A DNA stretch of 5,826 bases from Dehalococcoidia bacterium (lineage in GTDB: Bacteria; Chloroflexota; Dehalococcoidia; Bin125). The notes under the pieces were generated by a model. The model was given only the letters and a program-made list of their open reading frames with translations. It was not told the DNA's origin and did no database searches. The stretch lies in the NCBI GenBank assembly GCA_007571275.1, contig RKRS01000235.1:1-5826 (forward strand), given 5' to 3'. Shown piece after piece: positions 1-4,729 of this stretch (positions are counted from its first letter, which is position 1; each line of letters begins with the position of its first letter). A program made the translations under genes and the position numbers.

Positions 1-1161
1 GAAGTAGCGACCCTGGATGTTCCGCGCGATGACCATGCGCTGAATCTGGTTGGCGCCTTCGAATATCTGGAAGATTTTCGCGTCGCGCATCCACTTCTCC
101 AGTGGTAGCTCGCGCATGAAGCCGACCCCGCCGCAGACCTGGACCGCGTCCGTCGTGACTTTCATCGCCATGTCTGAGGCAAACGTCTTCGCCTTCGACG
201 CCTCCTCCAACTCGAACGGCTGATTCGACGCAGCCATCTCCCCGGCTCGCCAGGTCAACAGTCGAGCGGCGTCGATGGCGATATCCATATCGGCCAGCAT
301 GAAGCCGACGCCCTGATGCTCGATCAACGGACGTCGCATCGTTTTGCGCTCGCGCGCATAATCCGCCGCGTACTCAAACGAGGCCCGGGCCAGTCCAACC
401 GCAAACGCGCCGATCCACGGTCGCGTCGCGGCCAGCGTGCCCAATGCGCCGCGCCCACCTGAACGGAAGTCTGGATCCGGGTCGCCCAGACGATTCTCCA
501 GCGGGATGCGCACGTCGTCGAAGGCCAGATCCGCCGTGTGCGAGGCGCGGATGCCCATCTTGTCCCATTTCTTGATCTGGCTGAAGCCGGCCGCGTCGTT
601 AGGCACCACGAAGGCGGAGACGTCGCGCCAGCCCTCAGAGTCGGACTCGCGAGCGAAGACGACAGTGAGGTCGGCAATGCCGCCGCCGGTGATGAAGCGC
701 TTGGTACCGTTAATCACATATTCGTCGCCGTCACGCACGGCGCGGGCCTTGATCATGCCGGCGTCGGAGCCGGCGTCGGGCTCGGTCAGGGCGAGCGCGC
801 CGAGCCGCAGCTTACCGTCCTCAGAAGTGCACTCGGGCAGCCAGCGCGCGTTCTGTTCCTCTGTGCCGATCACCGAGATCGCGGTCGCGGCGAGGCCTGA
901 GACCTGAGTCCCCAACGCGATCCCGGCGCAGCCCCAGCTCAGCTCCTCGGCGGTGATCATCGCGGTGATCCCAGGCACGGCCGAGCGTCCGCCCAAGGGC
1001 ACGCCGGTCAGCCCGATCTCGGCCGCTTTCGCCGCGACGTCCCAAGCGTATTCGTCGCGCTCGTCGTACTCCATGGCGACTGGTCGCACCTCGTGTTGGG
1101 CGAAGGCGTGCGCGGTCTGCTGCACCATGCGGTCGGCTTCAGACAGTTGGAAGCTGGTCAT
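1..1161 (-). CDS. Acyl-CoA dehydrogenase, 3' end cut by window edge
   Basis: FAD-dependent alpha,beta-dehydrogenation of an acyl-CoA thioester, the first step of beta-oxidation or of branched acyl-CoA breakdown, in the cytosol with electrons normally passed to ETF. Seen: 387 codons are open from the ATG at 1161 to base 1 with no stop. Family length is about 380-400 residues, so only a few C-terminal residues should be missing. In order: N-terminal helical domain; first family signature ALTEPDAGSDAG (about 124-135) in the middle beta domain; second signature from QVCGGVGF (341-348) through the MRDAKI segment; then IFEGANQIQR (366-375), in which E368 aligns with the catalytic base of medium-chain enzymes. 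The usual Thr after EG is Ala here. The start is supported by AGGAG at 1170-1174, 8 nt upstream. It is the last gene seen in the leftward run. Chain length and substrate cannot be read from sequence. Confidence 0.95.
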   Translation of the reverse strand, partial: MTSFQLSEADRMVQQTAHAFAQHEVRPVAMEYDERDEYAWDVAAKAAEIGLTGVPLGGRSAVPGITAMITAEELSWGCAGIALGTQVSGLAATAISVIGTEEQNARWLPECTSEDGKLRLGALALTEPDAGSDAGMIKARAVRDGDEYVINGTKRFITGGGIADLTVVFARESDSEGWRDVSAFVVPNDAAGFSQIKKWDKMGIRASHTADLAFDDVRIPLENRLGDPDPDFRSGGRGALGTLAATRPWIGAFAVGLARASFEYAADYARERKTMRRPLIEHQGVGFMLADMDIAIDAARLLTWRAGEMAASNQPFELEEASKAKTFASDMAMKVTTDAVQVCGGVGFMRELPLEKWMRDAKIFQIFEGANQIQRMVIARNIQGRYF

Positions 1162-1169
1162 GTCGTGAT

Positions 1170-1174
1170 CTCCT
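1170..1174 (-). promoter_or_regulatory. Ribosome binding site of the acyl-CoA dehydrogenase
   Basis: On the minus strand this reads AGGAG and lies 8 nt before the ATG at 1161. It is a strong Shine-Dalgarno match at normal spacing and fixes the start. It sits just outside the palindromic block at 1183-1308, so this gene can be translated independently of the genes upstream. Confidence 0.75.
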
Positions 1175-1182
1175 ACTTCCCG

Positions 1183-1308
1183 CTCCCGCTGACTGGGGCG
1201 GACCCCCTCAGCCTACGTCAGCTCCCTCTGGAAGGGGGAGATTCCTCGCTTCCCCTTCTGGGGGAAGCTGTCGCGAAGCGACTGAAGGGGGCTTCCCCTC
1301 AGCGGGAG
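1183..1308. repeat. GC-rich palindromic intergenic element with terminal inverted repeats
   Basis: The element fills most of the 155-nt gap between DUF2277 and the acyl-CoA dehydrogenase. Its ends are a perfect 10-bp inverted repeat: CTCCCGCTGA at 1183-1192 and TCAGCGGGAG at 1299-1308. GGGG (1195-1198) and CCCC (1295-1298) follow just inside. Within it are four local hairpins: GGGG/CCCC at 1195-1206; CTCCCTC paired with GGGGGAG at 1222-1240, with one T:G pair; GCTTCCCC/GGGGAAGC at 1248-1268 with a 5-nt loop; and GTCGC-GAA-GCGAC at 1270-1282. GCTTCCCC recurs at 1291-1298, so alternative pairings exist. No convincing ORF or T-run is present, so it does not look like a classic intrinsic terminator. 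It resembles REP/REPIN or MITE-like elements. That it is repeated in the genome is inferred, not seen. Confidence 0.6.
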
Positions 1309-1316
1309 AGTGAAAA

Positions 1317-1571
1317 TCAAGATGGCGGCGGCTCAGGCCGCGAGGCGGACTGGGGCACTCTCGGTTGCTGGAGCGGAGGCAAGTCCCGGAGCAGTTGTGC
1401 GGCAACCGTGCTGATCTCGTCGACCGCGCGCTGGAACGCCTCTTCCGTACGGCTTGAAGGATGCTGGATGCCGGAAATTTTGCGCACGAACTGTCGCGCG
1501 GCCTGTTCAATCTCGGCCGCGCCAGGCTCGACGCCAACCGGTTGACGCAGACGCTTGATTGAACGGCACAT
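1317..1571 (-). CDS. DUF2277 family small protein
   Basis: An 84-residue soluble protein that matches, from memory, the DUF2277 family, whose members begin MCR-x-I and contain an alpha-helical core with a phrase close to QFVRKISG. Seen here: MCRSIKRL at the N-terminus, QFVRKISG at about 27-34, then EEAFQRAVDEI at about 43-53, and a Pro-rich tail from about 65. The function of the family is not known and none is proposed. The start at 1571 is preferred to the ATG at 1610 because it gives the family's MCR N-terminus and has GGAGGGGG (1579-1586) 7 nt upstream; the 13 extra residues from 1610 are Gly/Arg-rich repeat-derived sequence. It lies between enoyl-CoA hydratase and acyl-CoA dehydrogenase genes on the same strand, with palindromic DNA on both sides. 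Confidence 0.85.
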   Translation of the reverse strand: MCRSIKRLRQPVGVEPGAAEIEQAARQFVRKISGIQHPSSRTEEAFQRAVDEISTVAAQLLRDLPPLQQPRVPQSASRPEPPPS

Positions 1572-1578
1572 GGACCAG

Positions 1579-1586
1579 CCCCCTCC
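1579..1586 (-). promoter_or_regulatory. Ribosome binding site of the DUF2277 gene
   Basis: Minus-strand GGAGGGGG ends 7 nt before the ATG at 1571. It decides the start in favour of the family N-terminus. The site is the downstream edge of the palindromic block at 1588-1619. CCUCC in the leader at the far arm of that block is complementary to its GGAGG core, so occlusion by RNA folding is conceivable but unproven. Confidence 0.6.
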
Positions 1587-1587
1587 A

Positions 1588-1683
1588 CCCCTTCGGGGCG
1601 CCTCCCCCAAAGGGGGAGGTGTTGTGTACCCGTCGGGGCATCTCCTCCTCTGGGGAAGTGCTTGTGTACCTGCGGGAGGTGTT
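1588..1683. repeat. Palindromic and direct-repeat block between ECH and DUF2277 genes
   Basis: Two adjacent hairpins are visible: CCCC-TTC-GGGG (1588-1598) and CCTCCCCC-AAA-GGGGGAGG (1601-1619), the latter a perfect 8-bp stem with a 3-nt loop. Beside them is an imperfect direct repeat: GGGGAGGTGTTGTGTACC at 1613-1630 and GGGGAAGTGCTTGTGTACC at 1652-1670, which differ by one substitution and one inserted base. A further partial copy, GGGAGGTGTT, ends the block at 1674-1683 and just overlaps the end of the ECH gene. No gene of its own is supported. The sequence style is similar to the block at 1183-1308, so both may belong to one family of intergenic repeats. Confidence 0.55.
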
Positions 1684-2536
1684 AGAAGCCGCTGAACTTG
1701 GGTTCGCGGCGCTCGCGGAAGGACATACCGCCCTCGATGCGATCGAACGAACCCGTGACCAATGGCAGCACGCCGCCGGAGAGTTCCAGCGCTGACTCAT
1801 AGTCGAGCGTAGCGGTGCGATAGGCCATCAACTTGCCGACCTTCTGACCGATCGGCGGGCCGTGTTCGATCTCCTGCGCGAACTCGCGCAGCCGTTGCTG
1901 GAAATCGTCGGGGTCGACGAGGTAGTTGCTGACTCCTGCTTCATGGCCTTCTTCAGCGCTCATGAAGCGGCCGGTGAACATCATCTCCATCGCCTTGCGC
2001 CAGCCGATGATCTTGGGGATCGCCCAGAACCCGCCCAGGTCGGCGTAGAGTCCCCGCTTGACGTAGGCCACCTGATAGCGCGCATTGGTCGAGGCGACGG
2101 CCAAATCGCACAGACAGGCCAGGTCGAAGCCGGCGCCGACGCAGGCGCCATTAATGCCTGCGAGCACCGGAATGTCGAGTCGTCGCAACTCCGCGAAGGT
2201 CTTGGTCTCGTAGCGGAAGTTGAGTCGTTCGCCTTCGTTGTCAGGATATCCATCCGGCGCGGGCGAGCCGAGCAACGGATCGGGATTCTCCGCCCAGAAC
2301 TCCTCGCCACCGCGACCGGCGCCGCCGGCGTCCATCCCCGCGCAGAAGCCGCGGCCCTTGCCGGTGATCACGAGCACACGCGCGCTGCGATCCATGCGAA
2401 TCCTGGTGAATACGTCATACATCTCGGCGAGCAGCGGGAAGGTCAGCGCGTTGAGTTTCTCCGGCCGATTCAGCTCCAGCCAGATCGTGCCGTCCTGCGC
2501 GCCAGTGCGCTCCACCGTGATGAACTCGTAAGTCAT
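1682..2536 (-). CDS. Enoyl-CoA hydratase/isomerase family protein with altered active site
   Basis: Crotonase-fold enzyme acting on an acyl-CoA thioester; family members hydrate, isomerise or cleave enoyl-CoAs. Seen: 284 residues, slightly longer than a typical 255-265 owing to an insertion at about 70-108 after the first oxyanion-hole motif FCAGMD (64-69). The second motif, GACVGAGFDLACLCD (130-144), is followed by a segment ending ADLGG (165-169). Compared with rat enoyl-CoA hydratase, the first catalytic Glu is D138 and the second is Y158. Compared with dienoyl-CoA isomerase, D138 and D166 match its two catalytic Asp residues but its Glu is Y158. The C-terminus FRERREPKF is typical of the family. 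A GTAGGAAG-type ribosome binding site precedes the ATG at 2536. The gene starts 21 nt after the LLM gene. The exact reaction is uncertain; dienoyl-CoA isomerase-like or a non-hydratase activity is possible. Confidence 0.9.
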   Translation of the reverse strand: MTYEFITVERTGAQDGTIWLELNRPEKLNALTFPLLAEMYDVFTRIRMDRSARVLVITGKGRGFCAGMDAGGAGRGGEEFWAENPDPLLGSPAPDGYPDNEGERLNFRYETKTFAELRRLDIPVLAGINGACVGAGFDLACLCDLAVASTNARYQVAYVKRGLYADLGGFWAIPKIIGWRKAMEMMFTGRFMSAEEGHEAGVSNYLVDPDDFQQRLREFAQEIEHGPPIGQKVGKLMAYRTATLDYESALELSGGVLPLVTGSFDRIEGGMSFRERREPKFSGF

Positions 2537-2557
2537 GGGTACCCAACTTCCTACCGG

Positions 2558-3595
2558 CTACTGGAAATGCGGCATGACATCGCGCGTGAAACGGATGAAG
2601 GAATCGTGCGAGAACGGCGAAGCGATCAGATAGTCAAGCCGATTCGTCTCGCGGAGCGCCTCGATCTGATCGATCACTTTCGCCGCGCTGCCGTGAATCA
2701 CGACCTGGTTGACGTAGCGCTCGATTCGCTCCTCCTCGGCCAACAGTCGCGTCGGATTCGCGTTGCCGCTGACCTTGTCATTGGCGTACGAACCGATCGT
2801 CCACTGGGCGCCGTTGCGGGCGATCTGCTCGGCCTCGGCATCGGTCTCAGCGACCGCGATCAACCGCGCCGTCGGGATCACCCGACGCTCGCTCGAGTGG
2901 CCGGCGTCCTCCAGACCTTGCAGATAGCGGCGTCGCTTCTCGGCCATCTCCGGATGCGTGCCATGCGGGTCCATGAGCACGTCGTAGCCCTGGCGAGCCG
3001 CCCAATCGATCGCATCGGGGCTGCCGGCGGCGACCCAGAACGGTGGCGTTGGCTGCTGATGGGGCTTGGGCAGGACTTCGATCTCGTCGAAGTTGTAATA
3101 GTCGCCGTGCCAGGTGATCCGTTCCTGTTTCCAAGCCTCCAGCACGACCTGGACCGACTCGCGAAAGCGTGGGTAGGACTCTTCGAAATCAACCCCGAAG
3201 GCGCGGAATTCCGTGCGGTCGAAGCCGCGGCCCGCGCCCCAGTTCACCCGCCCGCCAGAGAGAATGTCGAGCAGCGCCACTTCCTCGGCAATTCGCAGCG
3301 GGTGATAGAACGACGCCAGGGTGACGGCGGTGCCAATGCGCAGGTTGCGGGTGCGGCCCGCGACATGCATCCCCATCAGATGCACAGAGGGGCAGACGGA
3401 ATAGGTCGAGAAATGATGCTCGGCCAGCCAGACGCAGTCGTAGCCCGACTCGTCCATGATGTCGATGCGGCTGAGCGCGCGTTCGTAGACCGTTGGCAGC
3501 GGCACGCGTCGGCCGGGCCAACTGAAGAACTGCAGGACGCCGAATTTCATGCGGCTGTGATCGGATGTCATGCGCTCAGGGTAGCTGCCCGCCAT
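2558..3595 (-). CDS. LLM-class flavin-dependent oxidoreductase (luciferase-like)
   Basis: TIM-barrel enzyme of the bacterial luciferase-like superfamily, which uses reduced FMN (or F420 in some lineages) and usually O2 to oxygenate or desulfonate small substrates. Seen: strand-1 motif MKFGVLQFF (16-24), DCVWLAEHHF (53-62) with the conserved His pair near the flavin site, then the GGRVNWGAGRGFDRTEF stretch (114-130), FGVDFEESYPRFRE (133-146) typical of the family, and WVAAGSPDAIDWAA (186-199). There is no signal peptide, so it is cytosolic. From the ATG at 3595 the protein has 345 residues. ATGs at 3571 and 3550 are in frame, and 3550 matches the usual family N-terminus but has no visible Shine-Dalgarno. 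Start 3595 lies 8 nt after the ureohydrolase stop, with GGTAGG overlapping that stop. Substrate and cofactor are not readable from sequence. Confidence 0.92.
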   Translation of the reverse strand: MAGSYPERMTSDHSRMKFGVLQFFSWPGRRVPLPTVYERALSRIDIMDESGYDCVWLAEHHFSTYSVCPSVHLMGMHVAGRTRNLRIGTAVTLASFYHPLRIAEEVALLDILSGGRVNWGAGRGFDRTEFRAFGVDFEESYPRFRESVQVVLEAWKQERITWHGDYYNFDEIEVLPKPHQQPTPPFWVAAGSPDAIDWAARQGYDVLMDPHGTHPEMAEKRRRYLQGLEDAGHSSERRVIPTARLIAVAETDAEAEQIARNGAQWTIGSYANDKVSGNANPTRLLAEEERIERYVNQVVIHGSAAKVIDQIEALRETNRLDYLIASPFSHDSFIRFTRDVMPHFQ

Positions 3596-3603
3596 ACCTG
3601 CGC

Positions 3604-4620
3604 CTACCGCTGCGCCGCGTTGCGACGGACCGTCACGCCCGACAGCGTCTCCAGCACCACGCGATTGCCCAGCAGCGCCGTCACGTCGGACTGGTCGTAG
3701 GGCGGCGCGACCTCGACCACGTCCATGCCCAACAGATTGCTCTCCATCCCGATGCGCCGCACCGCGTCCAGCAGCTGACGCGAGGTCAGACCGCCCGACT
3801 CAGGGGTGCCGGTGCCTGGCGCCATGCCCGGATCGACCACATCGACATCGACAGAGAGGAAGACGCCGTCGCAGTCGTCCGACGCCCGCTCCAACGCCTC
3901 GCTCAGACATGCGTCCAGTCCTCGCTCGACCACTTCTGTCATCTCATACCAGCGCATCCGCTGCTCAGCCATCCACTCGAGGATCGGCGGATCGGGCCAG
4001 TAGCCCCGCAGCCCAATCTGCAGGAACCGATCGCCGCGGATCGCGCCGCTCAGGATCAGCCGACGCATCGGCGTGCCGTGACCCCAGAGTCCGCCTTCGG
4101 AGTCGCCGGTATCGGCGTGCGCGTCGAAATGGATGAGCGCGACGCGACCGAATCCATGGTGCTTGGCCACGCCCTGCGCCGTGGCGTAAGTGATCGTGTG
4201 GTCGCCGCCGAGTACGACCGGCATGGCGCCAGCGGCGGACACCTGACGACAGGCTTCCATCAGCCGTCGCAGCCCGCCTTCGCTGTCCAGTTGGGGCATA
4301 TTCACATCACCGACATCAACAACGCCCAACTCGCCCAGCGGGTCGACGCCCAAACCCAGATGTGGTCGGTATCCGGAGTGCGAGATGTAGTCGGCCGCGC
4401 GGATCGCTCGCGGGCCAAAGCGGGCGCCCGGTCGGTAGCTGGTACCCGCATCAAAGGGGGCGCCCAGAATCACGGCGCGCGCATCCGTCAAACTGTCCGG
4501 TTCGCGCAAGCTGGCCTGTGGCACGCCGAGGAACGTGAATGATGGCCCATAGCGATTGGTCGGACGCGCCTGCAGATGCGCCTCGACGTAGGAGCGTGGG
4601 AGATCACGTTCGTCGGACAT
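3604..4620 (-). CDS. Agmatinase-family (SpeB-like) ureohydrolase
   Basis: Binuclear manganese enzyme that hydrolyses a guanidino compound to urea and an amine, in the cytosol. Seen: 338 residues with all metal-ligand motifs intact: GGDHT (138-142, ligand H141), DAHAD (166-170, ligands D166, H168 and D170) and SVDVD (256-260, ligands D258 and D260), followed by DPGMAPGTGTPESGG (263-277). E303 in DVVEVAPPYD matches the conserved catalytic-site Glu. SYRPGARFGPRAIR (61-74) and GHGTPMRR (180-187) are typical of agmatinase and guanidino-acid hydrolases and differ from arginase, so agmatine, guanidinobutyrate or a related guanidino acid are candidates. The ATG at 4620 has GAGAAGG at 4631-4637, 10 nt upstream. 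It is the first gene of the leftward run and is divergent from the NuoE/F-like gene. No residue clearly settles the substrate. Confidence 0.93.
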   Translation of the reverse strand: MSDERDLPRSYVEAHLQARPTNRYGPSFTFLGVPQASLREPDSLTDARAVILGAPFDAGTSYRPGARFGPRAIRAADYISHSGYRPHLGLGVDPLGELGVVDVGDVNMPQLDSEGGLRRLMEACRQVSAAGAMPVVLGGDHTITYATAQGVAKHHGFGRVALIHFDAHADTGDSEGGLWGHGTPMRRLILSGAIRGDRFLQIGLRGYWPDPPILEWMAEQRMRWYEMTEVVERGLDACLSEALERASDDCDGVFLSVDVDVVDPGMAPGTGTPESGGLTSRQLLDAVRRIGMESNLLGMDVVEVAPPYDQSDVTALLGNRVVLETLSGVTVRRNAAQR

Positions 4621-4630
4621 CGACGGTCGC

Positions 4631-4637
4631 CCTTCTC
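4631..4637 (-). promoter_or_regulatory. Ribosome binding site of the ureohydrolase
   Basis: Minus-strand GAGAAGG lies 10 nt before the ATG at 4620. Match and spacing are acceptable and support that start as the first gene of the leftward run. Confidence 0.55.
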
Positions 4638-4653
4638 AATGCACCGATGGGAG

Positions 4654-4672
4654 TGGTATCTAGAATGGTATC
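4654..4672. repeat. Direct repeat TGGTATC, possible operator
   Basis: TGGTATC occurs at 4654-4660 and again at 4666-4672, 12 bp start to start, separated by TAGAA. It sits centrally between the divergent genes and overlaps the only -10-like hexamers. Tandem 7-mers about one helical turn apart are a common arrangement for regulator binding. No regulator gene is in the window and chance occurrence is possible. Confidence 0.3.
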
Positions 4673-4712
4673 CAGCACGTCTCCCGCGCGGCGGAACCTG
4701 GCAGCACAGGGC

Positions 4713-4720
4713 GGAAAGGA
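4713..4720 (+). promoter_or_regulatory. Ribosome binding site of the NuoE/NuoF-like gene
   Basis: GGAAAGGA lies 9 nt before GTG 4730 and 12 nt before GTG 4733. It favours 4730 as the start over the in-frame TTG at 4724, which would be only 3 nt away. The reading frame is closed upstream by TAG at 4661. Confidence 0.6.
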
Positions 4721-4729
4721 CAGTTGGCG

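Larger units (their letters stand above)
4621..4729. promoter_or_regulatory. Divergent intergenic region with probable back-to-back promoters
   Basis: 109 nt separate the two divergent start codons, so promoters for both directions should lie here or extend slightly into the genes. It contains both ribosome binding sites and an AT-richer patch at about 4654-4672. On the plus strand TAGAAT (4661-4666) resembles a -10 hexamer, but no good -35 is found at the right spacing. On the minus strand TAGATA within the same patch is only a weak -10. The promoter positions are therefore not assigned. Confidence 0.4.

Noticed and set aside
1248..1268. Intrinsic terminator from the GCTTCCCC/GGGGAAGC hairpin
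   Set aside because: The stem is strong but neither strand has a T-run after it, so it fits a repeat element better than a rho-independent terminator.
1093..1545. 150-codon plus-strand ORF across the intergenic repeat and DUF2277
   Set aside because: Its middle is the translated palindromic repeat and its ends are antisense to the acyl-CoA dehydrogenase and DUF2277.
1572..1610. Upstream ATG at 1610 as the start of the DUF2277 gene
   Set aside because: It would add 13 Gly/Arg-rich residues encoded by the repeat and bury the family's MCR N-terminus; the ATG at 1571 has a much better ribosome binding site.
1862..3700. 612-codon plus-strand ORF antisense to the LLM and ECH genes
   Set aside because: It overlaps two clearly recognised minus-strand enzymes along its length, shows no domain I recognise, is rich in Arg, His, Ala and Asp as expected for antisense frames of GC-rich genes, and has no convincing Shine-Dalgarno.
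3565..4542. 325-codon plus-strand ORF antisense to the ureohydrolase
   Set aside because: It lies opposite a gene with intact metal-binding motifs. Composition is typical of an antisense shadow and no family is recognisable.
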